38,988 nt of DNA from Apostichopus japonicus (taxonomy: Eukaryota; Echinodermata; Holothuroidea; Aspidochirotida; Stichopodidae), in the NCBI RefSeq assembly GCF_037975245.1, contig NC_092579.1, forward strand, positions 19,988,678 through 20,027,665, in the 5' to 3' direction. Both the position numbers and the translations under genes were made by a program. Under the pieces are notes generated by a model. That model ran no database searches, was not told where the DNA came from, and saw only the letters and a program-made list of their open reading frames with translations. Shown here one piece after another: positions 1 to 11,746 of this stretch (within the stretch, counting starts at the first letter, position 1; every line of letters begins with the position of its first letter).

Positions 1-164
1 CAATGATTGAAATTTTGGCAAGTGACTCGGGGGTTAGTTTTTAAAACCTCTGTTTCATTCATTTGCCTTGACAAGACTTATGCAATATTATGAAGGCTAC
101 CTTTGCAAACCTTTTTATATAGGAAGTAAATTTCTGGTTCACCAAGTTTATGCTTTTAAACTAG

Positions 165-1668
165 TATTCGATCGATTATATGATAATCGGTTATTACCGA
201 TTACCGATTAGTCCATGTGACAATCGGGCCTATGCTGCTTACCGATTATTTCATCGTTTTCATGGAACTGGCCTAATATATGAGTAAGTGTGATGCATGA
301 TTACCAACTACTAGGCCAATACAATCAAAGATGTAAATGAACGACTTAACGTTCCACACTAAAGCAAATAAAGAACACTGTAATACATACATGGGGCGCT
401 GTAACGTTTATAACGACGAGTCGCAATATTGCAATCCCACCACAACACAATAAATGGCAGTGCTGTACAGACTACAGAAGGGGCAAAATAGTAGCCATTG
501 GCTACGAAATGCAAAAAAAAAAGTTAGGGCCAGCTTTTACAACTGGTATTATAACCATTACCAGTGTTACAACTCCAACCTAAATAAAGTGAAAAGCAGA
601 CCGAACAGAAATCAAATATTCGTAAATATATAATCTGATATGAAAAATAAAATAACCCTGGGCGTTTGCTTCAAGTTTTCAATGATTACCAACTGTGAGG
701 GAAAACTTCCGATCGAACGTTGTTTCAAACGATTATACACAGTAGGTCAATGGCCCTTCTCCATTGACTTAAAGTACATGTGAGAGAAATCACATACTTA
801 AGTCCCATTGACTTTGTCGCTGGAAAACAGAATTGCTTTACAGTAGTCAGGTGCGTGAGTTCAGTTACTGAATTGAAAGGGGTTATTTTAGCACGTATGG
901 TACATGCGCACAGGGAAAAAATTGCTTTGTGTTTTTCGCAAAAATATGCTTAAGTGTGTTTGCCTAATCACAAAATACTGTAATGCAGTAGAACAACTGA
1001 GGACTGATTTTAGGCGTATTTGCCACCTTGGTTTCCTCATTTTATCGCATTTGTAAAATCTTGGGCGCATTTGCGAACTGAACAGTTATGAGGCTCAACC
1101 GTTCTCTAGCCAGACTAGCCTACTGTACGTAGAACTCACAATGAGCAAAGCCTAATGTTATTGTTTTAAACTTTCCAGTTTTCACGTATGGTGAAACGGC
1201 CAAAGTGGTTAAAAAGTCTATTGATTTGGAGTTTTATTTAGTCAAGACAATAAATCTTTCTTATCAATCGTTAAACATGGATAACAGAAGGCTTTCTTAG
1301 ATGCCAGAAGCGAACTGAAAAAAATAATAATTACGTCGTCACCCTAAGCTTATCGCGAGTATACTGTATGATGTTAACTGCCAAAACTTGATAGTACAAT
1401 CTCGCGTGAAGAACTTGCGATACAATTACACTGTAGATGAGCGCACCTTCCCGGATTTGAATAGCATTGAATCGAATGATCTACATTCTTTCCCCACTGT
1501 GGTTGTGGTGAAACAAAAGCGGGGAAAATACAATCCTTTATGTGGAACGTAATAATCGGTTCCGCATAATCGGTAGCCCAATGGATTTGCCGATATGACG
1601 ATTATTTACCAATTGTCCGATAATCGACCCGATGCCGATTAATTAACCGATTATCGGTCAAACACTTC
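165..1668. mobile_element. Possible element with CGATTA-rich subterminal inverted repeats, copy 1
   Basis: The block at about 165-245 (ATAATCGGTTATTACCGATT, then ACCGATTAGTCC) is echoed in inverse at about 1551-1668 (CCGATTAATTAACCGATTAT). The interior of 1.3 kb shows no coding frame I recognise. In copy 2 the same structure spans about 24040-33485 because the gypsy element sits inside it. Target duplications were not resolved, so it may be a DNA transposon or simply paired AT-rich repeats. Confidence 0.4.
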
Positions 1669-2400
1669 TTTTTAACTATGACTTACTTTTCCTTTCTTTT
1701 TCGTTACTGGAGTTTCAATTGAATATTTGCCTGCAGACATTTGATTGGCCTGAAAGGCAGTTATTTACGATGCTAATCAGCTACCATGTGCATGAAGCAG
1801 AATGGCTTATTACTTAAACTTCACTAATTCAGGTGGCAATCCAAAGTTTTCTATACCAATCTCATGGGTCATATACAGTATATATCCGATGAACTTCCTG
1901 GACTAATTGTTTGAACGAGAACCATTTGTCTGTGTTAACAAATCTATTGGTCATGTTTTGGACAGTTCGTTTGTGAGATCTCTGTAAATGGTACAATGTT
2001 TTGACTATAAAAATTAAAAAAAAAAAACTTTTCCATGATTGTGTGATTACTAAGTACACATTAGTACCAAACACAATTTGTCTAGACCTATGTAGTGGAA
2101 TGCATACTGCCGGCTCAATATAACACGATATGAGCTGAGAGAGCTAAAGATAAAAACATCGCTACCATGGTTACTACAACTCAACCACCTGTAACCCTCA
2201 ATAAAGACACTCTCACAGATTCTCATGAAAAACAAAACCAACTTATCCTTGCCTGTCATAGCATCATGCCACTTGAATCTCAAACTGTCACATGAAAGTT
2301 ACCAATGCTTTTAATCACACCCTTGAGAATTGGTTTCCTTACTTCCAGTTTCTTACAGGGTTTTTGATCGGAATATCAATAAGGTAAACGGCAAAGCCAT

Positions 2401-2478
2401 TTATGGCATGAATCGAACTAGTGATCTCTGGATTACTAGCCCATCCCTCTCCAAATTAGCTATCCAACCCCTTTGTTG
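2401..2478 (-). repeat. tRNA-derived SINE-like head (minus strand)
   Basis: In minus sense it reads GGATAGCTAATTTGGAGAGG, resembling a tRNA D-arm/A box, then GGGCTAGTAATCCAGAGATC and ACTAGTTCGATTCATGCC with a B-box-like GTTCGATTC at the right spacing. Mispairing and no clean acceptor stem argue against a functional tRNA. The duplicate is at about 34561-34639. Confidence 0.55.
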
Positions 2479-2614
2479 GTGGCAATAACTATATGAGACC
2501 TTTTTTTTTTTTTTTTTTTGCTGGGGGCACCAGTTAGAAGCCCATTGTAAGCCTTGACTACACTGTGTAACCAGGGATCAGCCCTCAGTTTCATTTCATA
2601 CAACCTAGAAATCT

Positions 2615-2692
2615 GCAGGGAAGGGATATCACAAGAGAGTAGGCTTGTAGCCGGCCCAGCTGTCACTGGTTTCAATCCTGTTCTAGCCATAA
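2615..2692 (+). repeat. tRNA-derived SINE-like head (plus strand)
   Basis: GAGAGTAGGCTTGTAGCC then GCTGTCACTGGTTTCAATCC resembles an anticodon arm and a T arm with a B box (GGTTTCAATCC). The D-arm is degenerate. It lies about 135 bp from the minus-strand head, in divergent orientation, with a run of 18 T at 2502-2519 between them. The duplicate is at about 34775-34852. Confidence 0.5.
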
Positions 2693-3807
2693 ATTTCTTT
2701 GCTCTTGTCCATTATAAATTTTTTTTTCCAGTTTTCTATTATTCAATTACTTAAATAACGATATTAATTTGAACGTACGATGTCAGGAATAATTGATCCA
2801 GTACGGCATCAAAGTTGCTATACAAGTTCAAAGGAACCGTAGTATTTGAAAAAAAAAAGAAAAAAGGAACTAAGTAATAAGTATATATATGTAGAGAGCC
2901 AAGCTAAGCTGCATCTTGCATTGGGCTACAGTATAACTTTTGTGTCCCTTTCAACCCAATCAGCTACGATGTAGTATTTCTGCCCCCAAATCTGAAAAGT
3001 CCAAAATCTTACGAAAATGTATTTCTAAAATGGGCTCCTGGCACTTTGGCTGTACCCTTATACAGAATTGATCACCTGATAAATCAAACACAAAAAATTG
3101 TTTGTTTACCATACCTTTATGTAAACAATGTTTTTTTTTAACTTTTTGTCAATTGCAAAACCTTTGAACTTAGTACCCATCTTAATCATTTCCAGTTGGG
3201 ATTTTAGCTCAGTTCAGATAACCTTCCTCGTAACACTATTTTTCATATCTCCAATCTGTATGTATGTTACCACATACAAATACAAACTAATAATACAGAC
3301 CTGCATAAAGATTATGCAAAGTTTGTATGGACAGGAATGGAAAACCTACCAAGGTGAATTTTGTGTTGCCTGAAATCTAGATTATTAACAATATTTCTCT
3401 TACTCTCATTATAAGTTATGTATTACTGTAATGACGTGTGTTAACATACTAGTACAGAAATATGTACACTTTACTGTGAACTACCAGTCAAGTAAGAAAT
3501 TAAGACTAAGAGACACCTATTGGAAAAGTACTTAAATATGTACTTAAGTGTGTACTTTAAATACTTATAAGAGATGTTTAATCGTACTATTAAAGATATG
3601 TAGGGGCAGGTCCATTATTTTAAAATAAAGGTGTGCCCCTGAGGTCCTTGCAGCCGACTCCCATGTTAGGGGGGGGAGGGAGGGGAGGTGGGGTTTTGGG
3701 ATGCCTGGACCCACACAGGTTATAACAGGTGTGTAGACATACCAGTCAAGCTGAGTTACATGTGAGGTACACTTACTTGTAAAATGTACAGATGTATATT
3801 TCACTTA

Positions 3808-3963
<156 letters not shown>

Positions 3964-4597
3964 CTATATGCAATATCTACAGATAAAGGGGGGGCATACA
4001 CATGCAAATTCATGTCACATGGGTTCACCCTTTCAAACACGCATTTAAATTACTTACTTAAGTATAGTTCGTAGCACGTTTTTTCCCTTCACCAAAAGAA
4101 AAACAAGAAGAGGTACAAGGATTAAATGTATTAGAAGATCCAGCTATCCTTGTTTCTATTGCAACTGGGTAGTTCTCCCCAACCTCCCATACTCAATCCC
4201 CCCCCCACCCGGCCTCCTCCCCTGCAAAATAAAATGATCTAAGAATGCCTTTTCCTGAAACATTAGTTCATAATGTACCACTTCTTGGCCTAGCCTCCAC
4301 TTCCCCCCCCTGCCCGACCCCCGTAACACACATGTAAATAACCATTATAATTATAATTTACAGGTACAGTATAAATGACAGGTTATATAGACGAAAATAG
4401 ACTCCAATTGTGGTATAATTCACCATGTAACTGAAAATACGACCAGCTTACTATTCACTACTTAAATTTGCCTCTTAATCGCTGAAAAACGGTATTTGAT
4501 TCACTGTACTCTTTACGAAAGTAATTCCGAAACATTACTGGTTTGGATATTTACTAGTGACGAGCTTACTAAAATCGCTGTAGGAAATCCAGACAAA

Positions 4598-4614
4598 CCC
4601 CCCCCCCCCCCCCC
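4598..4614. repeat. Poly-C run, length-variable between copies
   Basis: 17 C here against 13 C at 36737-36749 in the other copy, one of many G/C homopolymers that differ in length between the segments. Confidence 0.9.
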
Positions 4615-6256
4615 GATTTTGTCACTTTGGATGGGAGAATGAGAAGGAAGGGAATTGACCGGAGGGGCCAGTCATAGAGGGCGCACAGTGTTAAAAGGTT
4701 ATCAGTTCATTCTAGACATGGTAGAAAGAGGTGCTAAGGTTATGGGGAGACAGGTAAGGGAGGATCGAAGTAAATCCTTAATGCCAAATTTGATAATACT
4801 ATTAAATAACGTAACATATGAATCGTTTTTTGGTGAAAGTTACGCAGAAATACTTTTTGAAAGATTTCACATATGAATTACATTTGCCAATAGTTGCCTC
4901 CTCAGAACACTAATCAGAGAGATACCCTCACCATAAATATCTCACATTTGTAAAGTATGAGTCATATCAAGTTAAAATTTTCAGCCAGTGTAAAACTTTA
5001 CATACATCCTCCTTGTAGCCTGGAAAGACCTAATGCATTTATAAATTAATATATATCATACATTCTAAGCTGTGCATAAAAAGGCCATCACAATACAAAC
5101 ATTTCAATAAAATATGTGAATTGTGATATATTTACTTATGGAGGGGTAGGATAGGGGTGACAAATAATGTGCCTGAAGTCTTTGTGCAATAATGGTGGTC
5201 CAAAAAGGGTTATTCTCTGCAAAATCTGGCAGTTATCAAAAGGTTTTTGTTTTTTGGGTCGGTGGTAATTTTTTTAAACCCTTCTCGGAATGTTAATATA
5301 ATGAAAAATCTTCCGCAATTTCCCAATCCCCAATCGCTGTGTTTGTATTAAAAAAAAAATGAACCACAGAAATATATTTTTGTGCGGTGCGTGTAAGTAA
5401 ATTACATCAAATTCCCCAAAATTCAATATCAACAGCACCGCATAGATATATACCGATGGAAATATTATAAACCTAATATCCTAGTTGCAATGAATATTTC
5501 ATGCGAGCTTTAATGACTAGGATTCCAGATTTTTTTCTCTCTCTTTTCTCTTTCTGTTCGATGCATTTGATTTATCTGTGGGTCATTAAATATTCACGAC
5601 TTCCGCAAGCTCATCAAGTTCTTCTTCCTGTGATTCAATTTCCTGGCCTGCATTTAACACATATTTACAATATGTTTTTTTTTTGGCAATTGAAAAAAAA
5701 ATCTCACTCACCAACTGAAAGATCTAGCCAAACCTTATAAACGACATGCTTTTGAATAGATAGTTACAACGAAGGAATCGGATAAGCATAACATACTATT
5801 AAGGAATCAAAGTTGATCATAGAGAACTGTGTAGCAGCATCAGGAGAAGATCACTTTAATGTTTGCTTTTCATCTTTAATTTTGTTTTTATATCAAACAG
5901 GGAGGGAAAAAAAACAAACTGTTCTTTTGGATACACAACATACAAAGAAGGGAATTTTCTGCTTTCTTCAAAGGAGCTGGTTGCCTAACTTTTCCGAATT
6001 GTATTCCACTGGCCTCTCAGAAGTGCCTTGTATTAAACGAAAGCAAAAACTTTGCAAAACGAATCAAAAAGGCATAAAACTCTGAATTTTAAACTTATTG
6101 TTACTGTACAGTGAGAGTTTGCACAATTATACTCTCTCAATATTATAACATTTCATCCAAACTCTACCTTTATTAACAATGATACATGGAAGCAAATCAA
6201 ATGAATATAAGAAGTCAATATAGAAGTACAAATTCTTTAAATTTGACTGTTCTAGT

Positions 6257-6653
6257 CAGTGGCGGAGCTGAGCTAGGGTTATTGGTCAGAGGGGGCGAGA
6301 ATGGTCTGTAGGGGCGCTTTTGACACTATCTAAGCGGAGCACCACCACAGGTTGGCGCGGAGCATACAGAAATTTTTTGAGTAAAGATACTCCCTAGATC
6401 GCCGGAAATGACCCTTTCTGGGCCTTGCTTATTTGCAGATAAACGAAGAATAAATAGGTGTCATCGCCATTTTGTCAGAAAATTACACCAACAAAATGTG
6501 ACAAATGTCAATAGGTATTTGAGAGCGCAATAAAAAAGTCAATAATCGCAATAAAAGTAAAAAGTGGTAAAAGCTGAAAAGGGCGCCAGCAGTCCATTTG
6601 AGTCCGTCAGGGGGGCATCCGCCCCCTCTGACTGTATTAACGCTCCGCCACTG
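6257..6653 (-). mobile_element. hAT-like MITE, family 1 (copy A)
   Basis: 397 bp with near-perfect ends CAGTGGCGGAGC and GCTCCGCCACTG and inner G- and C-runs. The right flank is ATACATGG (6654-6661). The same octamer is at 6182-6189, separated from the left end by a 67-bp repeat of right-flank sequence. The copy at 38315-38694 in the duplicate segment has ATACATGG directly on both sides. The 8-bp duplication and CA...TG ends fit non-autonomous hAT elements. No transposase is encoded. Confidence 0.85.
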
Positions 6654-6729
6654 ATACATGGAAGCAAATCAAATGAATATAAGAAGTCAATATAGAAGTA
6701 CATATTCTATAAATTTGACTATTCTAGTG

Positions 6730-7118
6730 CAATAGGCGTAGGAGGCGGGGGGGGGGCTGGGGGGGGCTGCAGCCCTGCCAACCAAAAAATTTTGTGAAAA
6801 TTCGGGCAATATGGTGATAATTTTTCGGGCACCTACTGAAAGAAAAAAAATTTGCAATGTGTTTTTCTCAATGGTTAAACTGATATTATTATTATCATCA
6901 TTATTGTAACGTCTTCCCAAATAATCATAACCAATATGGAAGGGTAATAACACGGCAAATGATTGTGTATTATTGGCATACAATGTAATAACCGATGCAT
7001 GCCTATATTATATGCACATTAACATGTTGAACGCGCTTGGAGCGCGCACAAAATTTTGGTTATATTTTTTGGGCAAGTCGTTACAGCCCCCCAAATCAAA
7101 TTGGGCTCCTACGCCTAT
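6730..7118. mobile_element. hAT-like MITE, family 4 (copy I)
   Basis: 389 bp with inverted ends CAATAGGCGTAGGAG and CTCCTACGCCTAT. Flanks TTCTAGTG (6722-6729) and GTCTAATG (7119-7126) are a decayed 8-bp duplication; the orthologous copy matches at seven of eight bases. Its right flank ends 28 bp from GRB2-like exon 2. Confidence 0.72.
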
Positions 7119-7152
7119 GTCTAATGCTGAACGATTCAAACGTATATACTCA

Positions 7153-7254
<102 letters not shown>

Positions 7255-7430
7255 TTACACGAAAACATTCAAACTGGTTTGAAAACAGTAGTTATCAAGT
7301 GTCACAGTTATAATACTCACATATATATACTGTACTCATACAGTTCATGTGTAAGCTAATTTTATGGAAAAAAAAGAAACTTTGTCATGACTCTCTTCCC
7401 CGCCTCTCTCTTCCTAAACTGCGAGAAGTT

Positions 7431-8350
7431 AAACTGGGGATGTGAGCCCTAGTTACTTTATTTATAGAGTAATGTAATTTATGAATCCCACCCCCCCCCC
7501 CCCACATCCCATCCTTTCAGTAGTGTATTATGCTGGACATTTAATGGCAAGTGAGTTTGTTAATGGGAGCCAAGTAGGGGGGTAGGAAGCTTCCAAAAAG
7601 TGGGGGGGGGGCACAACATCAGAGGGGCAGTTTCTCATTCCACAACCACCACTCTTAAGCCGATACACACCGGCCATATCACTTAAATACATGTGATGTG
7701 TAAGTATGCTATCAATACTATTATGGTGCACATGAAAATAAAATATTAAAATTAACAAAAGCTTAAGATATCCAAAAGATAGTTCATCATCAAAGGGACA
7801 CATTTTATTTGCCAGTATTTTGGGACAAAGTGGAGGGGCACGGCTCCTACCCCCCCTGGAGCCAAGGGATTTCAAGAACTGACCTACTAAAGACATGACA
7901 GAAACAAAAAGAAGAGAGTATGTGTTAAATTGGGATGTGATCCCCCTGAGTTACTTCATTTCCAGGGTAACGTATCTTCTGAACCTCACCCCCCTCCCTT
8001 CCATCCCATCCTCCGACCCACGAGAGGAAAGGTTATATCTATAGAGATCACAATAAACCAATATGGCAGGATAGCTATTAGCTAAGTGCAGGACTTGCAT
8101 TATCTAGTTCAAGGGTTAGAATCCTTTTCCAACCAAAATATACTTGTTTTGTACTTTCAAATTTGTTGACAATTTCCCATCAAATTTACTGCCAGTAAGT
8201 ATGTGGATATACTTTATAAGGCCAGTTGTGGGCACTGTTTAATACAGTAGGCTGGACTTTTTAATGGCAAGTGACTGTCTGTTAATGGGAGCCAAGGGAT
8301 TTCAAGAACTAACTGACCTACAGACATGAAAAACAAAAGAAAAAGAGTAA
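7431..8350. repeat. Diverged local tandem duplication in GRB2-like intron 1
   Basis: Unit 1 (7431-7574 continuing at 7867-7920) and unit 2 (7927-8010 continuing at 8236-8350) share in order AACTGGGGATGTGA-like sequence, a C-rich tract ending CATCCCATCC, TTTAATGGCAAGTGA, TTAATGGGAGCCAAG and GGATTTCAAGAACT...GACATGA. Unit 2 has about 225 bp of extra sequence in the middle. Unit 1 is split by MITE J. The rest of intron 1 up to 9638 is non-coding. Confidence 0.7.
7575..7858. mobile_element. hAT-like MITE, family 5 (copy J)
   Basis: 284 bp with ends TAGGGGGGTAGGAAGC and GGCTCCTACCCCCCCTG, flanked by exact GAGCCAAG (7567-7574, 7859-7866). The surrounding sequence is repeated without the insert at 8236-8350, where GAGCCAAG occurs once (8289-8296). 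Confidence 0.8.
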
Positions 8351-8670
8351 AATACACATGTTGGGTACAGTAATTTACGTTTCTTAATATATTCTGCAGC
8401 AGGGCTTCTTCATGCAAAGCGTGAAAAAATGTAAACGTCACATTTCATTCGTTCTCTGATGATTCTTCCTGCATTTTGAGTCGTCCAAGCGTCTCATTTA
8501 ACTTCCTTCATACTTAAATGTATGTATTCTATTAAAAGTATTATTCATAGAGACTTGACATATATGTAACATCAAACCAGGCGCAACACAATATAACAGA
8601 GACAATATCATATATACATTTAGATTAGGGACAATGTTTGTCTCTAGGATGAGCATATACTGTACAGTAT

Positions 8671-8687
8671 ATATGTTTTAATATGTT

Positions 8688-8777
<90 letters not shown>

Positions 8778-8949
8778 AGCATTTTATATGCGACTTCACT
8801 CAATAGGAAAGATGCAAGCAAGTTTTATTGCCAGAAAACTGCAAGCTTTAGACTGTAACTTTGGACGTGCACTTCAGCTACTGCTGCTATAAAATGAATT
8901 TATGGTGTTTACACAGTGCTCTCACATTTTCTATAGAGCTGTATGCATA

Positions 8950-8990
<41 letters not shown>
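8671..8990. repeat. TA dinucleotide microsatellites
   Basis: Two adjoining TA tracts at about 8684-8775 interrupted by TGTTTA, and a third at about 8953-8986. They lie in intron 1 of the GRB2-like gene, are self-complementary and are likely polymorphic. Confidence 0.95.
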
Positions 8991-9638
8991 CTGGTATGCA
9001 CTAGGCCGTACTATGTACAGAAAATATCTCATATTTTGATAACCCGTAGACTGTTTTGAGAAGCTAATAGAACTCTAACGGTCAGAACAAATACCTTCGC
9101 TTACTGTACATGACTTCCTCTGAGGCTAACTGAACACAAATTCTTTAAGAATAATATGTATCGATCCAGTAGGTGTATAGCTGATACAAAGAACATTGGG
9201 GGTGGGGGGGGGAGTGGGATGGCAGTATGAAATGCTCAATCCACATCTGCAAATTAAACATAATTGAATGTTTTCATTTGATACCTTGAACCTCTGCCAC
9301 AACCACACACAAGATAGACAGACGTGAACAATCGAAGGTAAAAAAAATCTATTCCACCCCACCTCTCCCCCCCCCCCCCAACCACCCTTTCTCACCTTCA
9401 CTCAGGTCTTGCATGGTTACATTTACTTCAAGGAACAACATAGCAAAAGCTCAGAAGAATTCAAAGTGTCATGTGATCCTTAAGTTAGGACCACTTACTG
9501 TAGGTCCCGTTGGAAGTCTTAAGACCTGTTGCCAATTTTCATGAGGGGTGAAAACATCATAAATTTCACGATGCAAAATGGTAGAAGGGTGATAAAATGA
9601 TCTCCTACTGTAATAAGTAACATCAAACAAGGTCTCAC

Positions 9639-9732
9639 CTTCATTATCTCACCCTGACGAAAGGACATCTCATCCTCCTCTGTGGATGTGAAGTCATGTA
9701 GTGCCACTGCCTCTACCATTGTGACTGACAGG
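9639..9732 (-). CDS. GRB2: GRB2/GRAP/drk-family adaptor, first coding exon (start of N-terminal SH3)
   Basis: The ATG is at 9719-9717 on the minus strand and the exon encodes 27 residues beginning MVEAVALHDF and ending QGEIMK. This matches the start of the N-terminal SH3 domain of GRB2-family adaptors, which link phosphotyrosine receptors to SOS through SH3-proline contacts in the cytoplasm. The exon begins after an acceptor AG at 9733-9734 preceded by a T-rich tract, with 13 untranslated bases before the ATG, so a non-coding exon must lie upstream (higher coordinates). It ends in phase 0 at a GTGAGA donor (9638-9633). Oddity: the Tyr of the ALYDF motif, part of the proline-binding face in human GRB2, is His here. 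Family assignment rests on the joined exons 1-3. GRB2 and the vertebrate paralogue GRAP cannot be separated from this much sequence. Confidence 0.85.
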
Positions 9733-9738
9733 CTGTAT

Positions 9739-11317
9739 GAAAAAGGACAAATTTAACAAGAAATCTGAGTTTAAAGTGATTTTGCTGAAATCAAAGATTG
9801 GTTTAATAGGGACATTGTTTAATGTCTTTAAGTTTTAAGGAACTGTGTCTGATGAAGAATTGCAATTCATGGCACGTTTTGAAATTTCAGACGACCGTCC
9901 AGGTTTTCACCTGAAACAGTTTTGAAGTGGTTTCTTAATTAGAAAGGACATTAATATTATTGAATCCCTTTGATGATATAATGGTCAAATCTTCTACCGT
10001 TGAAAATCTCAGGTTGGTATTTTGATACGTATCACATAATCACACACTATGCAAATTCCAGAGTATTTGCAAACAGATTTAGACTTTTTCTCCTTGTTAT
10101 TTGAAATGTATTTAATATACTCGCACCTACTGTAACTTATGAAATGTTAATTGGATTTCTAGTAAGCCGGATATGGAGTTCTAGAAATTAAACCACTGGC
10201 TAACGAATGCATGGGCTCATAAAATCCAGGGGCCAAAAATCAAATTTCCACTGGCATTTTACTTGAATCAGTACACACGTTAGTTACTGGGGTCTGACCA
10301 CATTTACACTAAACAACTCAAAGTCGGACCAAGGGGGTGGGGGCGGGGGTGCATGTTGAACCCCTAACACTGGGTCTAATGTTAAATAGGACTCTACTGT
10401 AATACAATTTGTCATCATACCATACATGGCGAAGACCTGCCACATTGAACAAAACTCGCACAGAGAGTAAATTTATGTGAGTACCGTGTACACATGACAC
10501 TACGTACAGTAGTTAGTGCATTGATGAATGGTGAATGCTCAACATGAAAAGGAAACTTGGGTCCTTTATTCCATGAAGGGAACAATAGAAGGCAAGTTAA
10601 TGACTCACTTTACATCTAAAATTAACATTAACATGTATTCCATTCATCAGTTTTAGTTTTACGATACAATATAAATATGCAAATTATCAACGATGTATAG
10701 CGCAATGAATATAAGGTTGAGCCTCTGGAAACAGATAAAGCGCTTTGGGGAACTTTTGCTTTCAAAACACTGTAAAAACCCATTGAAATAAATGATGCAT
10801 GTATATAGTGTAATCAACTCTATACACAGAGCACATGTACAAGTGTGCTCACAAAAGAAATTTCACGTACTGTATGGACTTATTGTACAGTACTTAAAAA
10901 AAGTGAAAGAAAACAAAAGATTTCATGGTCGGAAATTAAACCATAAATTCTATGCTGTATGGGTTGATCAAGTAGACAAAGTAGTTTACTGTAGTTAATG
11001 CATATATAAGACAAACAGGGTTACTGCACAATAATTTAGTATTGTAGATGCTTTTCAGATCCACATACAGTAACTATAAGTAGAATGCTCACAAGATGCC
11101 ACCTTGTTGTACAATGATATTTAAAACAGCACTACAGTATGTTTTGAAGGTTTTAAGTCAAAGGATTTACTGTGACACAGATTCACCAAGTTACTGTAGT
11201 TATATCTTCTGCTTACTCCTAAACTACTGTACCTCTCAGTGCTTTTCTAAAACAAAGAAAGTTACACATGTCTACGAAAGATCCCTTACTGTACCACACA
11301 TGATGTACAGTATGACA
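9739..11317. other. Non-coding, upstream side of exon 1
   Basis: AT-rich sequence with no exon or complete transposon recognised. It would be intronic if the GRB2-like gene has a 5' non-coding exon further right. The heptamer TACTGTA/TACAGTA is very frequent from about 10100 to 11310. Confidence 0.6.
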
Positions 11318-11325
11318 CATGGTAG

Positions 11326-11738
11326 CAAGGGCGTAGGAACCGGGGGGCTGGAGGGGGGGGGGGGGGGCGCCAGCCCCCCAGTGAAAAATATGGGGGGCGG
11401 AAGTATTATTCCGCCCCCCCTCCCCCCCCCCCCCCCCCCCCCCCCGCTTCGCAAGTCAGAAAACCCCTTTTTCATTTCCAAATGAAAAGAAAATCTCACA
11501 TTTGGAGCACCAAATTGCATCTAAGGCCAGGTGAAAATGCAAAAGTTGAAAATGCAAAATTATTTACAAAATGGAGTGGGTGTTGAAGTGTGCTATATTG
11601 CACCAAATTGCATCTGAGGCCACCTGGAAATGCAAAAAATTTCCAAAGGGAGGGGGACACCCCCTCCCCTTAGACCCCTCCCCCAGGCCGGCCATCAGTC
11701 TTCAGCCCCCCACTCAAAAGTACCTTCCTACGCCACTG
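11326..11738 (+). mobile_element. hAT-like MITE, family 3 (copy G)
   Basis: 413 bp from CAAGGGCGTAGGAACC to TTCCTACGCCACTG, with exact target duplication CATGGTAG (11318-11325, 11739-11746). It contains long G runs followed by a C tract of about 28 bases near 11416-11445, able to pair with each other. Confidence 0.87.
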
Positions 11739-11746
11739 CATGGTAG

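Noticed and set aside
888-1070. 60-codon minus-strand frame repeated at 24750-24932
   Set aside because: Identical in position within the duplicated segment, but short, without a family match, and lying in the non-coding interior of the CGATTA-bounded region.
2401-2478. Functional tRNA gene on the minus strand
   Set aside because: A and B boxes are recognisable, but stems do not pair as in a working tRNA; a SINE head is more likely.
4655-4876. 73-codon frame conserved between the two segment copies
   Set aside because: The similarity only reflects the overall identity of the copies. There is no recognised domain and no splice-site context, and the neighbouring C run is unstable.
11096-11485. 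Proline- and glycine-rich frames around 11.3-11.5 kb on both strands
   Set aside because: They are translations of the G and C runs in a MITE.
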